Counted from the first letter of the stretch, positions 8,321 through 16,952 are shown. The stretch is DNA of 64,000 nt from Harryflintia acetispora (GCA_004340125.1 SLUK01000011.1:36077-100076); one strand, 5' to 3'. Program-made: numbers and translations. The notes: generated from the sequence alone by a model not told the origin.

Positions 8321-9649
8321 CTAAAGTGTGGCGCAGGCTTCCTCTTCCCGCTTTGCTTCCCGTTTTTGCAGCGCGCGCTGCCGGATAATAAAGCCGGTGA
8401 GGATAAGCAGGTTGACGGTGAGCATGACCGCCGACAGAGAAAAGATCGAACTCGGGCGCAGCGCGTAGATCACGCCCGAAAGGCTGCTCATCAGGGTGCT
8501 CCCGGCCGAGATCATCACGTTCATCACCGCGTAAATCTTCCCGCGGTTCTTGGCCTCCTCCTCGGTCACGCTCGCGACCAGCGAATCAAGGAAGGTCTTG
8601 CACATCGCATAGCCCGAGGAATAGACCAGCGCCGCCACACAGGCCAACGTCAGCGAGCCGTGCGGCAGGAAGATCATCAAAAACATATAGGGGATCTGGA
8701 TGAAGAAGCCGGCGACCAGAGCCCCGCCCATCCCCACGCGGGTGCGGATAAAGTGGTTGATGACCGGGATGACGAGCAGGCAGGTCAGCAGCAACCCGAT
8801 CGAGTTACAGCCCCCGACCAGGGAGACGGCGGCGGGGTCGATCCCGATCACGTCGGTGAGATAGACGTTGAGATAAAGGCTGAAATGGGTGCTCAAAGGA
8901 TACATCGCATTATAGATCACGTTGAGCAGGATTGCCGAAAGGATCATCTTCTTGCCCCAAAGGATCTTGAAGCCGCCCAGCGGATTGATGTTCCCAAGGC
9001 GCAGCGGCGGATGGCCCGCCGCCAAAATTTCCTGCCCCACCTTGGTTTCGGTATAAAACCGGTTGCGGATGATCATTTCGGTGGCGAAGACGACGATCGC
9101 AAAGATCAAAAAGACCTTCTGCGCCGAGATGATCCCGATCCGGGTCACCAGCAGACCGCCAATTGGGGTGATCACGCCGATGGCGGTGTGCAGCATGGTG
9201 AGGATGTTGAGGGCGGCGACCCGCTGGTCGTCGTCCGCGTCCTCGACCACCATGAAGTTCCAGGACATATTGGAAATTTGGCTCAGGGAGTTGACGATCT
9301 TCCCCAGCGCAAACATCCAAAAGTTGTTTGCGAACAGGAAGATCAGGCAGGAGCCGGGCCAGGCCAGGAGCTCGAAGATGGTGGTCGTCTTCTTGCGCCC
9401 GAGGCGGTTGACGATCTCCCCGGCGGAGAGGGCGAAAAGGATGCCGAAGAAGTAGCTGACCGCCACGACCAGCCCGATTTCCCGGTCGGTTACGCCGCAG
9501 CCTTTCATATAGAGGCTGAGATAAAATGTATACAGGGTGTTGGCAACGCTGAAAAAGAACTCGAAGATGACACTGATGCGGGTGTTTCCCTCGAGCTTGC
9601 GGAAATTTTCTATGAGGGGCAGGTTCTGGACCCTGCGCAGCATCCCCAA
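8321..9649 (-). CDS. MFS transporter (permease)
   Basis: A roughly 442-residue MFS carrier with about 12 hydrophobic segments and a motif A-like loop, GEIVNRLGRKKTT. The open frame extends to 9712, but that extension runs through the terminator hairpin of the frlB gene, so translation should begin later. GAGGAAGG at 9660-9667 best serves a TTG at 9649; GTG 9658 and ATG 9643 are alternatives. It is in the same orientation as the frl genes but separated from them by the terminator. It is not closely similar to the carriers at 79 and 3334. Substrate unknown; a role in amino-sugar or lysine traffic is only a guess from position. Confidence 0.8.
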   Translation of the reverse strand: MGMLRRVQNLPLIENFRKLEGNTRISVIFEFFFSVANTLYTFYLSLYMKGCGVTDREIGLVVAVSYFFGILFALSAGEIVNRLGRKKTTTIFELLAWPGSCLIFLFANNFWMFALGKIVNSLSQISNMSWNFMVVEDADDDQRVAALNILTMLHTAIGVITPIGGLLVTRIGIISAQKVFLIFAIVVFATEMIIRNRFYTETKVGQEILAAGHPPLRLGNINPLGGFKILWGKKMILSAILLNVIYNAMYPLSTHFSLYLNVYLTDVIGIDPAAVSLVGGCNSIGLLLTCLLVIPVINHFIRTRVGMGGALVAGFFIQIPYMFLMIFLPHGSLTLACVAALVYSSGYAMCKTFLDSLVASVTEEEAKNRGKIYAVMNVMISAGSTLMSSLSGVIYALRPSSIFSLSAVMLTVNLLILTGFIIRQRALQKREAKREEEACATL

Positions 9650-9685
9650 TTTGACCACCCCTTCCTCTTTGATACCACAAAATAA

Positions 9686-9742
9686 AACACCACGGCGTAT
9701 GCGACACGCCATTCTGCCCAGCCGCGATACACCGTGGTGTAC
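9686..9742 (-). terminator. intrinsic terminator downstream of frlB
   Basis: On the - strand, ACACCACGGTGTATCGCG pairs with CGCATACGCCGTGGTGT and is followed by TTTTATTTT. It lies 30 bases beyond the frlB stop and separates it from the MFS gene. Confidence 0.75.
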
Positions 9743-9771
9743 TATTTAATTTCTACTTCAGCAACCGGATC

Positions 9772-10767
9772 TTAGTAGTCCAGTCTTCTGTAGTATCTGC
9801 GGATCGCCAGAGGATGTTTGCCGTACTCCTCGAGGTACTTGGAGATTCTCTCGGTCACGTTGGCCATCACGATCGGGCTCATCATGCCTCTGAACTCCTT
9901 GCTGATGCCCTTGAGCTCGTAGTCGGCGGTGTCGAACACGGTGACGTTCGCACAGATGGTGTTGACGAAGTTCTCAACACGGTCCATCAGCTTGCGGGCA
10001 GCATCCTCGCCCTTGAAGAGGATGACGCTGTCATCTCTGCCGATGACTTCGAGGGTGCCGTGGAAGAAGTCAGCGCCGGAGATGGACTTGGTTCTCATCC
10101 ACTGCATCTCTTCCATGATGCACATGGCGTAGCAGTAAGCCTCGCCCCAGAGGTTACCGGAACCGACGAGGTACTGGATCGCGTCGTCACGATGCTTCTT
10201 GGCATAAGCGTCGGCCGGAGCGTCAGCCTTCTTCTTGACGTCAACCAGCAGCTCAGGCATGGTCTTGAGCTCGGCCATGAACTTGTCATAGTCAGCGAAG
10301 TCGCCATGGTTCTTCATGAAACGGCCGGCCAGGGTGTACCAGAAGTACCAGGTGCCGCCCGCCTCTTCGAGGATCAGGTAATCAACGCTCTTCGCAAGCG
10401 GGGAACCCTCTTTCTCAACAAAGCCGATGACCTTGGCGCCGACTTCGTGAGCGTAATCAACAGCCTGCACAACCTCTTTGGTGTCGCCGGAAGCGGACTG
10501 GATCACAACGATGGAATCCTTGGTGAACTTCTTGTTGCCGACGGTCAGGAACTCAGCCGCATTCTCAACGTACAGGTCCAGGGTGGACATGGACTTGATG
10601 ATGGACTCAACCTGCCACTCATATGTAATGGTGCCGCCGATGCCGACAAAGAAGATGTTGGAGTAACCCTTCTCGCAGACCTCGTCTACGATCTTCTCGA
10701 CCTTCGGAATGAACTCAATGGCTTTCTTCTCGTTCGCAAGAAACTTCGCTTCGTCGAATTTGAACAT
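9772..10767 (-). CDS. frlB: SIS-domain sugar-phosphate isomerase, FrlB-like fructosamine deglycase
   Basis: A 331-residue protein with two SIS (sugar isomerase) halves. FVGIGGT (40-46) and SASGDTKE (91-98) form the phosphate-binding site, and the C-terminal RRYYRRLDY tail resembles FrlB of fructoselysine users. FrlB splits fructoselysine-6-phosphate to glucose-6-phosphate and lysine in the cytosol. The partner kinase FrlD, an ABC importer and two GntR regulators are all nearby, which strongly supports this family, although glucoselysine or another Amadori product is possible. AGGAGG is 7 bases before the ATG. It has its own promoter and an operator shared with frlD. Confidence 0.82.
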   Translation of the reverse strand: MFKFDEAKFLANEKKAIEFIPKVEKIVDEVCEKGYSNIFFVGIGGTITYEWQVESIIKSMSTLDLYVENAAEFLTVGNKKFTKDSIVVIQSASGDTKEVVQAVDYAHEVGAKVIGFVEKEGSPLAKSVDYLILEEAGGTWYFWYTLAGRFMKNHGDFADYDKFMAELKTMPELLVDVKKKADAPADAYAKKHRDDAIQYLVGSGNLWGEAYCYAMCIMEEMQWMRTKSISGADFFHGTLEVIGRDDSVILFKGEDAARKLMDRVENFVNTICANVTVFDTADYELKGISKEFRGMMSPIVMANVTERISKYLEEYGKHPLAIRRYYRRLDY

Positions 10768-10859
10768 ACCTTTTCCTCCTAGTCATTTGTTGCTTATTTC
10801 TCGGCCCTCGGGCCGAACTGCCAAACTCAGGCGGGCAAAATCCTTTGCCCGGGGAACAA

Positions 10860-10879
10860 CTGGTATAGTGCTATACCAG
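10860..10879. promoter_or_regulatory. GntR-type operator upstream of frlB
   Basis: CTGGTATAG and CTATACCAG are perfect 9-bp arms around a TG centre. The core TGGTAT-N6-ATACCA recurs at 15209-15226 upstream of frlD, with the same spacing from the -10 box. It probably binds one of the two GntR proteins encoded at 15441 and 16190 and blocks transcription from the start region. Confidence 0.75.
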
Positions 10880-10889
10880 TTCTGTCATT

Positions 10890-10918
10890 ATCATACCACA
10901 CCCCTCCGGGTTATGCAA
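10890..10918 (-). promoter_or_regulatory. sigma-A promoter of frlB
   Basis: On the - strand TTGCAT (10918-10913) and TATGAT (10895-10890) are 17 bases apart. The operator at 10860-10879 lies just downstream of the -10, over the expected transcription start region. Confidence 0.7.
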
Positions 10919-10960
10919 GGGGTTGCGGTTAAAAATTTTGCCCATTCGCCTCTCCCCTAC

Positions 10961-11002
10961 CTGCAAGCGGGCGGCGTGCCCGAAGGCACACCGCGGCTGC
11001 AG
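10961..11002 (-). terminator. intercistronic hairpin between permease and frlB
   Basis: A long GC-rich inverted repeat (CTGCAGCCGCGGTGTGCC paired around a TTCG-type loop) begins 12 bases after the permease stop. No clear T run follows, so it may slow polymerase or protect the 3' end of the transporter mRNA. It fits with frlB having a separate promoter. Confidence 0.6.
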
Positions 11003-11013
11003 GAAAACAGAGA

Positions 11014-11844
11014 TTAACCCTTGACGCTTCCGGCGGTCATACCGCGTACCAGCTGCTTCTGGAAGATCAGGTAAACGATGATCATCGGCAGCGAGGCGAC
11101 CGTCAGACCGGAGATCAACACGCCCCAGTTGGTGGTCAGCGCGGCGCGCAGGTTCATCAGTCCGACCGGGATGGTCTTGAGCGCGGAGCTCTCGATGAAA
11201 ACGAGACCGAACATGAACTCGTTCCAGTCGCCCATCGCGGTGAGCAGGGCGCCGGTCGCAATGATCGGCTTGCTCATCGGCAGGATCATCTTATAGAAGA
11301 TCTGGAAGGAGTTGCACCCGTCGATGTAGGCCGATTCCTCCACCTCGAGCGGCAGGCTCTGGAAATAGGACCAAAGCAGGAAGGTGGTAAACGGAATGTG
11401 GAAGGCCGCATAGGGAATGATCAGCGCCCAGCGGGTGTTGTAGAGGCCCAGGATCTGGAGCAGCTTATACAGCGAGATGATGCTGACCTCAGGGGAGAGC
11501 ATCATGCCGCCCAGCACGCAGGTGAAGAGCAGGGTGTGCAGCTTGAACTTGTACCGGGCAAGCACGAACGCGAGCAGCGCCGAGCACAGCACGGTCAGGA
11601 AGGTGGCGACCACCGTGACGATGACACTGTTCATAAAGTAGGTGCCGACGCCCACTTCCCACGCCTTGTAGTAGTTATCCCAGCTGGGGTTCTGAGGCAT
11701 CTTGAAAGGACTGAGCATGAGCTGCTGGTTGTCCTTGAAGCCGCTGAGAATCATCCAGATCAGAGGATATAAAACCGTGAGGCCATAAAGAGTGATCGGG
11801 ATCAGGATCAGAAAGCGAATAACTTTTCCCTTGACGTCCTTCAT
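11014..11844 (-). CDS. ABC sugar transporter permease, MalG/CUT1 type
   Basis: A 276-residue inner-membrane permease with six hydrophobic segments. The EAA loop that docks the ATPase is visible as EVEESAYIDGCNSFQIF, about residues 170-186, followed by ILP. GGAGG is well placed before ATG 11844, one base past the stop of the partner permease, so the two are co-translated. No ATPase gene lies in the cluster; CUT1 systems often share one MsiK-like ATPase encoded elsewhere. With the lipoprotein at 12882 and FrlB/FrlD next door it likely imports fructoselysine or a related glycated amine. Confidence 0.88.
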   Translation of the reverse strand: MKDVKGKVIRFLILIPITLYGLTVLYPLIWMILSGFKDNQQLMLSPFKMPQNPSWDNYYKAWEVGVGTYFMNSVIVTVVATFLTVLCSALLAFVLARYKFKLHTLLFTCVLGGMMLSPEVSIISLYKLLQILGLYNTRWALIIPYAAFHIPFTTFLLWSYFQSLPLEVEESAYIDGCNSFQIFYKMILPMSKPIIATGALLTAMGDWNEFMFGLVFIESSALKTIPVGLMNLRAALTTNWGVLISGLTVASLPMIIVYLIFQKQLVRGMTAGSVKG

Positions 11845-11845
11845 G

Positions 11846-12760
11846 TTATGCCGCCTCCTTTACTTTTTTTACCTTGGGTGCCTTCGGTTCCTTGGGCCCC
11901 TGGTTGATCTTCATCTGAACCAAGGTGAGAACCAGCAGAATCAGGAAGGTTAGCGTTGCAATGGCAGCCGCATAGCCCATTTCATCGTTACGGAAGCCCG
12001 CCTTGTACAGGTAGGCCGCCAGAACCTCGGTCGCATGGCCAGGGCCGCCGCCGGTCATAACATAGACCTCGCCGAAGACCTTGAACGCGCCGATGATGGT
12101 GGTGACCACCGTCACCAGCACGGTGTCGGTGACCTGCGGAACGATGATGTAGAAGAAGTTGGTAAAGGGATTGACGCCGTCGATTCTGGCGGACTCAAAG
12201 ATGTCCTCCGGAATCTTCTGGATGGCAATGATGAACAACAGCATGATATAACCGATGTTCTGCCACTGGGAAACAAATATGACGGAACCCATCGCCGTAC
12301 TGGCGCCGCCCAGCCAATCGCGTGCGAGGCTGCCCAGCCCGATGGCCTTTAAGAAGGGATTGACGACACCCATGGTCGGGCTGTAGAGGAACTGCCACAG
12401 AAGGCCGATGACGGTGATGGAAATTACTGACGGAATAAAATAGAGGGTGCGGAAGAACGGCTGGAATTTGCGCATCTTGGTGCTCTCAAACACCGCCGCA
12501 AGGACCAGGCCCAGACCGCACTGACAAATAACGGACACGATTGCATACCAGGTATTGTTCTTGAGAGAAATCAGGATGTTCTCATCCGAGAACATTTTTA
12601 CGTAGTTTTCCAGACCGATGAAGACTTTCCCATCGGAAAACGCACTCCAACGATACAGGCTGTAGACAAAGTTCAGAATAATCGGAAAGAAGACAAACAC
12701 GGTCATCAATATGAATGCCGGCAATATGTAAAGTAGCATCCCCCGCTTATCTTTATACAC
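11846..12760 (-). CDS. ABC sugar transporter permease, MalF/CUT1 type
   Basis: A 304-residue permease, six hydrophobic segments, with the EAA loop IFESARIDGVNPF near residue 195 and a Lys-rich C-terminal tail (PKEPKAPKVKKVKEAA) extending beyond the last TM. The start is GTG 12760, with AAAGGA about 11 bases upstream; an out-of-frame ATG just before it would be abortive. It pairs with the MalG-type permease downstream. It follows the binding protein after a 121-base gap that contains a stable hairpin, a common way to keep binding-protein mRNA in excess over permease mRNA. Confidence 0.88.
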   Translation of the reverse strand: MYKDKRGMLLYILPAFILMTVFVFFPIILNFVYSLYRWSAFSDGKVFIGLENYVKMFSDENILISLKNNTWYAIVSVICQCGLGLVLAAVFESTKMRKFQPFFRTLYFIPSVISITVIGLLWQFLYSPTMGVVNPFLKAIGLGSLARDWLGGASTAMGSVIFVSQWQNIGYIMLLFIIAIQKIPEDIFESARIDGVNPFTNFFYIIVPQVTDTVLVTVVTTIIGAFKVFGEVYVMTGGGPGHATEVLAAYLYKAGFRNDEMGYAAAIATLTFLILLVLTLVQMKINQGPKEPKAPKVKKVKEAA

Positions 12761-12817
12761 CCATACTCAATCCTTTCAAACCGCATAATCCTTATCGGTT
12801 AGTGAAATCAGGGGGAT

Positions 12818-12847
12818 CGGAGAGGGGCCGCGCAGGACCCCTCTCCG
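12818..12847 (-). terminator. intercistronic hairpin between binding protein and permease
   Basis: Perfect 10-bp arms CGGAGAGGGG and CCCCTCTCCG around a 10-base loop, without a T run. Probably an RNA-stabilising or attenuating element giving more binding protein than permease. Confidence 0.6.
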
Positions 12848-12881
12848 CCCACTTGCTTGCGTAGGAACTAGTGCTTAAAGC

Positions 12882-14264
12882 TTACAGCTGGCCAGCTTCC
12901 GCAAGGCCCTTGACCTCGGCGGCCATCTCCTGAACCTTCTTCATGAGCTCTTCAGGAGTGATGGTGCCGTTGAGGATCTCCTGCAGGCCAGGCAGCCACA
13001 CGTCGGAAATCTTGGCATTGATGTCGGTGTCGAGCCAGAGGGCCATACCGTCGGCCTCTTCCAGTCTCTTCATACCTTCCATGATGTAGGTCGGGGCAAC
13101 GCTCTCATTGGTAGCACCAATCACCGGGCTCGGCCAGGCAAGGGTCTTGACCATGAACTCCTGGTTCTCCATGTTGGTGATGTACTTGAGGAACTTGATG
13201 GCCTCTTCCGGAATGGTGGAGGTGGAGGAAACCATGAAGCCGTCCGGAGCGCCGGTGATGTAGTTCGCCTCGCCCTTCAGGTCGGTGACGGTCGGCAGCG
13301 GGAAGAAGCCCCACTCGTCGTTCAGACCGGTCTGGTTGGCCTCATCGCACTGTTTGAACTCCTCGATCTCGGCGTAGAACATCGCCTCGGTGCCGGCAGC
13401 CCAGGTCTGACGGGCCTGGTCATGGGACTTGGAGTTCGGGAACTCGTTGAAATAGGGGCCAAGGTCAGCAAACAGCTGGAGAGCCGTCACATAACCGGGA
13501 TCGGTGAACTCGCCGGTCTCCGCGGTGTAGTCCTTCATACGGACGTCCTGCGGAACGCACTGCTGGTTCAGGCCGGTGATGTAGTGGCAGGCCGCCCACG
13601 GATACTGGTCGCCGAAGGAGATCGGGGTGACGCCGTTGTCCTTGAGGGTCTTGCAGACGTTCATGAACTCGTCCCAGGTGGTCGGAGCGGTCAGCCCGTA
13701 CTGATCAAAGATGGACTTGTGGTAGATCATGTACTTCGGGTCGATACGCAGCGGGATACCGTAGTTCTTGCCGTCCTTCGCGAAGGGCTCAAGACCAGCG
13801 GACATGAAGGAGTTTTTCCACTCGCTGTCGTTCTCTTCCAGAGCGGGGGTCAGATCATACGCGGCGTTGGCGGCGATGAACTTGTTGGCGAACTCGCCGG
13901 ACCAGGAGAAGAAGATGTCCGGGCGGTCGTTGGAGCCCATCAGAACACGCAGCTTATCCTTGATCGGCTCGTCGCCGACAGCCTCGTCAACGATATCGAT
14001 GTTCGGGTTCGCTTCCTCATAGTTGGCGATCACAACATCAAAGAACGGGCCCTTGGTCTCAGGATCCGGCCACTTGTGCAGGAGCTTGAGCTGAACCTTG
14101 TCCCCGGTCGGGGTCGCTTCGCCGGCGTCGCTGCTGGCGGGGGCGCTGTCGCCACCCTCGGGAGCCGCAGAGCTGGTGGTGTTGGAGCCGCTGCCGCAGC
14201 CTACGAAGCTAAGTGCCAGCGCGCTGGCGAGCAGCAGGCTGACGATTTTGCGAGACTTACTCAT
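12882..14264 (-). CDS. ABC sugar-type substrate-binding lipoprotein
   Basis: A 460-residue extracellular solute-binding protein (family 1, CUT1). The signal peptide has a Lys/Arg N terminus and hydrophobic core ending in a lipobox at Cys23 (LSFVGC), followed by a Gly/Ser/Ala-rich linker to about residue 50. It would be lipid-anchored on the outer face and deliver substrate to the two permeases downstream. GGAGGT lies upstream of ATG 14264. Its place between frlD and the permeases suggests it captures fructoselysine or a similar Amadori compound. Binding specificity cannot be read from sequence. Confidence 0.9.
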   Translation of the reverse strand: MSKSRKIVSLLLASALALSFVGCGSGSNTTSSAAPEGGDSAPASSDAGEATPTGDKVQLKLLHKWPDPETKGPFFDVVIANYEEANPNIDIVDEAVGDEPIKDKLRVLMGSNDRPDIFFSWSGEFANKFIAANAAYDLTPALEENDSEWKNSFMSAGLEPFAKDGKNYGIPLRIDPKYMIYHKSIFDQYGLTAPTTWDEFMNVCKTLKDNGVTPISFGDQYPWAACHYITGLNQQCVPQDVRMKDYTAETGEFTDPGYVTALQLFADLGPYFNEFPNSKSHDQARQTWAAGTEAMFYAEIEEFKQCDEANQTGLNDEWGFFPLPTVTDLKGEANYITGAPDGFMVSSTSTIPEEAIKFLKYITNMENQEFMVKTLAWPSPVIGATNESVAPTYIMEGMKRLEEADGMALWLDTDINAKISDVWLPGLQEILNGTITPEELMKKVQEMAAEVKGLAEAGQL

Positions 14265-14347
14265 TTTTTTACCTCCATTTTGTATATTTTGACCTCCCCG
14301 GTCCCTATGGCCGGATTGGACAAAAACGATTGAAATTGGCGAGCGTC

Positions 14348-15169
14348 TTATTTGATATCTGTCTCATACCCGAAGGTGCCGCTCACCAGGCAGTTCTTCG
14401 CGGCGAACTCGGCCGCGTTCTCCATGCTCTCCCCGATCGCCTCGCCGTCATAGATCCCCACGAAATACCGGGCGATGAAGCTGTCCCCCGCCCCCATGGT
14501 GTCCACGATGTTCTCGACCGGATAGATCCCCTGCTGATAAAACTTCCTGCTCTCCACGTCGTAGAGCATCGAGCCGCGCGAGCCCATGGTCATCAGAACC
14601 TGCTTGGGGCCGTGGGTGCCGACGCCCTCCATGAGGACCTTGAGCTCCTCCTCCTTGGCGCTGCCGCCCGAAAAGATCGCATAGGTCACATACGGCAGGG
14701 TTCGCTTGAGGTTGTTCCAATGCGGCTTGTCCGAATAGTCGTAAGCGATGGGCACGCCGATCTTATGCAGCTCGGGGAGCTTTTCGTCCAACCCGCTGTA
14801 GCAGCTGGTGTGGATCAGGTTGAAGCCCGCCATGTACTTCTTAAGCTCCTCGGTGATCTCGATGTCATGGGAAACCCCGTCGATCCCGCCGATGAACACC
14901 CGGTCCGAATCGACCAGGGTGACGTCCGCGTAGGCGGTCTCCCCTTCCTTGATTTTGACGTGGGAGACGTCCAGCCCTTCCCTTTTGAGGGAATCCACGA
15001 TGTGGCTGCCCGCGTAATCGGTGCCCACCGTCCCTATGTAAGCCGCTTCGGCCCGCCCGGTCTTGTGGGCCAGCACCGGAACGTTCACCGCATTGCCGCC
15101 CGGATACATCTTTTTCTTGTAAAGATACCGGTCGACCACGTTGTCGCCGATCCCAACAATTTTCAGCAT
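14348..15169 (-). CDS. frlD: PfkB-family kinase, FrlD-like fructoselysine 6-kinase
   Basis: A roughly 273-residue PfkB/ribokinase-fold kinase. The sugar-binding GGNAVN motif lies near the N terminus and the catalytic DTMGAGDSF box near residue 230, with Asp as base. The compact length, GDNVVDRY opening and Y-x-DYSDKPHW segment resemble FrlD, which phosphorylates fructoselysine at C6. GAGGAGG precedes ATG 15169 by 10 bases; an ATG at 15178 sits too close to that site. It is the first gene of the frl operon and is divergent from the GntR genes, with the shared operator between them. Confidence 0.83.
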   Translation of the reverse strand: MLKIVGIGDNVVDRYLYKKKMYPGGNAVNVPVLAHKTGRAEAAYIGTVGTDYAGSHIVDSLKREGLDVSHVKIKEGETAYADVTLVDSDRVFIGGIDGVSHDIEITEELKKYMAGFNLIHTSCYSGLDEKLPELHKIGVPIAYDYSDKPHWNNLKRTLPYVTYAIFSGGSAKEEELKVLMEGVGTHGPKQVLMTMGSRGSMLYDVESRKFYQQGIYPVENIVDTMGAGDSFIARYFVGIYDGEAIGESMENAAEFAAKNCLVSGTFGYETDIK

Positions 15170-15208
15170 TTTTGCCATACCTCCTCATCGGCATGCGCCA
15201 ATGGATTG

Positions 15209-15242
15209 TGGTATATTTCCATACCAGTGCTCGTTTATTATA
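15209..15242 (-). promoter_or_regulatory. frlD promoter -10 and GntR operator
   Basis: The operator TGGTAT-N6-ATACCA (15209-15226) matches the one at frlB in core and spacing. A - strand TATAAT occupies 15242-15237, 9-10 bases from the operator edge, as at frlB. The -35 is weak (TTAATT). A 7-bp inverted repeat, GACATTT/AAATGTC (15266-15284), lies further into the divergent region. Confidence 0.7.
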
Positions 15243-15352
15243 GCACAGGAGTTTTGGCTAATTAAGACATTTTTCATAAATGTCCCATATCTTTTTTGTT
15301 AATTTTCTCTCTACCAGTTTTTTGGAGAAGTGAAAATATCCAAAGAATCGTT

Positions 15353-15381
15353 TTGCTTTCGTGCAATATATATGCTATAAT
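15353..15381 (+). promoter_or_regulatory. sigma-A promoter of the GntR pair
   Basis: TTGCTT (15353-15358) and a consensus TATAAT (15376-15381) are 17 bases apart. The predicted start near 15388 excludes the TTG at 15387 as a start codon. A small hairpin CCCGCA/TGCGGG follows at 15403-15419. Confidence 0.75.
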
Positions 15382-15440
15382 GCATATTGGACTGTTCCGA
15401 AACCCGCATAAATTGCGGGATTACATACTGGAAACCGTTG

Positions 15441-16172
15441 GTGAGAATATTGAAAAACAAATATACTCTGACGAGTGAGAATTCGATCGACAAGCTAATG
15501 GAGTACATCGACATCCATCATCTGCCCCCCCGCGAGCGGCTGCCCTCCGAGCGCAAGCTCAGCGAGCTGCTGGGCGTCAGCCGCCCCGCGCTGCATCAGG
15601 CGATCTTCGAGCTGATCAACCTCGGGGTGCTCGCGCAGACCCCCAGCGACGAAATCATCATCGCTGAGCCCAAAGTGCTGCGCAACATGTGGAAGATGCG
15701 CTCCTTTACCAAGACTATGCGGGCCCTCGGCCTCACTCCGAAGAACAAGGTGATCTACGCGGGGATGACCGAGGCGACCAAGGAGGAGGCTTCGGCGCTC
15801 AACCTGACGCTCGGCTCGCCGGTTTTCCGGCTGCACCGGCTGCGCTGCCTGGACGGCACGCCGATGGTCATCGAGGTAGCCGCCTTGCCGGCCAAGCTCT
15901 TCCCCAGGCTGCTGGAGCACGATTTCTCCAGAGCCTCGCTCTACAGCGTGCTCGAGGAGGAATACGGCACCATCCCGCTGACCCAGGAGCAGGAGTTTTT
16001 GATCGACTTCCCGAACCCCGCCGACATGCAGCTGCTGGGGATCGACGCCAAGGAGCCGCTGATCGTCCAGCTCGGGCGCACCGCGGACCAGAACGGCGTG
16101 ATCATCGAATACTCGGTTTCCAAGACGCTCGGCTCACGGTTCGAGTTCGAGAGTATCTCCGTCATTGAATAG
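15441..16172 (+). CDS. GntR family regulator with UTRA domain (FrlR-like, copy 1)
   Basis: A roughly 243-residue HutC/UTRA-type GntR regulator. The winged helix covers about residues 15-75 (RLPSERKLSELLGVSRPALHQAI), and the UTRA ligand domain follows (SPVFRLHRLRCLDGTPMVIE). Its start is uncertain: GTG 15441, TTG 15438 and TTG 15450 all lie after the promoter, and no strong Shine-Dalgarno is seen. It is divergent from frlD and 17 bases upstream of a second GntR gene. It is a good candidate to bind TGGTAT-N6-ATACCA and respond to a phosphorylated Amadori compound. The helix-turn-helix Gln in PALHQAI is unusual next to copy 2. Confidence 0.8.
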   Translation: MRILKNKYTLTSENSIDKLMEYIDIHHLPPRERLPSERKLSELLGVSRPALHQAIFELINLGVLAQTPSDEIIIAEPKVLRNMWKMRSFTKTMRALGLTPKNKVIYAGMTEATKEEASALNLTLGSPVFRLHRLRCLDGTPMVIEVAALPAKLFPRLLEHDFSRASLYSVLEEEYGTIPLTQEQEFLIDFPNPADMQLLGIDAKEPLIVQLGRTADQNGVIIEYSVSKTLGSRFEFESISVIE

Positions 16173-16189
16173 CGAGGGGGTGGAACGAC

Positions 16190-16900
16190 ATGCAGAACAA
16201 TACGCCGATTTACAGCCAGCTGGAAAAGCTGATCAAGGATAAGATCCTTTCGGGCGAATACAAGTTTGGGGAGGCCATCCCCTCGGAGCGCAAGCTGGCC
16301 GAAACCTATGGCATCAACCGCATGACGGTGCGCAGTGCGATCAACAACCTGGAAAACCAGGGGTACATCGTCAAAGTGCACGGCAAGGGCAACTTCGTCT
16401 CCAGCCCCAAGTTCAAACAGAGCTTTGTCGAGGGGTGGGGCTTCACCTCCCTGCTGCGCGAGCGGGGGATCGAGCACAAGGACAAGCTGATCTTCTCCGG
16501 CGTGGAGGAGGCCAACTACCAGCTTTCCAAAATCTTCGGCGTTGAGCGGCGCACCCCGCTGTTTCGCATCGTGCGCCTGCGCCTGGGCGACGACGAGCCG
16601 CTCAGGCTGGAAGACACCTACGTGCCCTACGACCTCTTCCCCGGGATCGAGTCGATCGACTATTCGGTGACCTCGCTCTACGACGTATTCCAGGCCAACG
16701 GGATCACCCTCAAGGAGTTCCGGCAGGTCCTTTCCTCCTATCTGATCCACGACTTCAAGGCGCGCCTGCTCGATTTGGAGGACGATTACCCGGTCTACCG
16801 GGTGACCTGCCAGACGATGGACCAGAGCGACCGCGTGGTGGAGTACACCGTCTCCTTAATCAACCCGCAAAAGACCATTATTACCACCAGCTTAAAATAA
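16190..16900 (+). CDS. GntR family regulator with UTRA domain (FrlR-like, copy 2)
   Basis: A 236-residue HutC-type GntR protein. The N-terminal winged helix (IPSERKLAETYGINRMTVRSAINNL, about residues 32-56; only part is needed to recognise the family) is canonical, followed by a UTRA domain (FRIVRLRLGDDEPLRLEDTY). GAGGGGG is well placed before ATG 16190. It is co-transcribed with the preceding GntR gene and divergent from the frl operon. The GntR copies differ in recognition-helix sequence, so they may bind different sites or compete for the same operator. A terminator follows immediately. Confidence 0.85.
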   Translation: MQNNTPIYSQLEKLIKDKILSGEYKFGEAIPSERKLAETYGINRMTVRSAINNLENQGYIVKVHGKGNFVSSPKFKQSFVEGWGFTSLLRERGIEHKDKLIFSGVEEANYQLSKIFGVERRTPLFRIVRLRLGDDEPLRLEDTYVPYDLFPGIESIDYSVTSLYDVFQANGITLKEFRQVLSSYLIHDFKARLLDLEDDYPVYRVTCQTMDQSDRVVEYTVSLINPQKTIITTSLK

Positions 16901-16909
16901 GGATACAGG

Positions 16910-16952
16910 AACCGGCCCGTCGAAACTTGTCCGACGGGCCGGTTTTTTCTTT
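16910..16952 (+). terminator. intrinsic terminator after the GntR pair
   Basis: AACCGGCCCGTCG pairs with CGACGGGCCGGTT, followed by TTTTTCTTTTT, 10 bases after the stop codon. It also separates the convergent ilvA gene. Confidence 0.92.

Noticed and set aside
9650..9712. N-terminal extension of the MFS gene at 8321
   Set aside because: It runs through a terminator hairpin belonging to frlB and lacks a start site.
15266..15284. A third GntR operator in the frlD/GntR divergent region
   Set aside because: GACATTT/AAATGTC is a different inverted repeat and lacks the TGGTAT core; function unknown.
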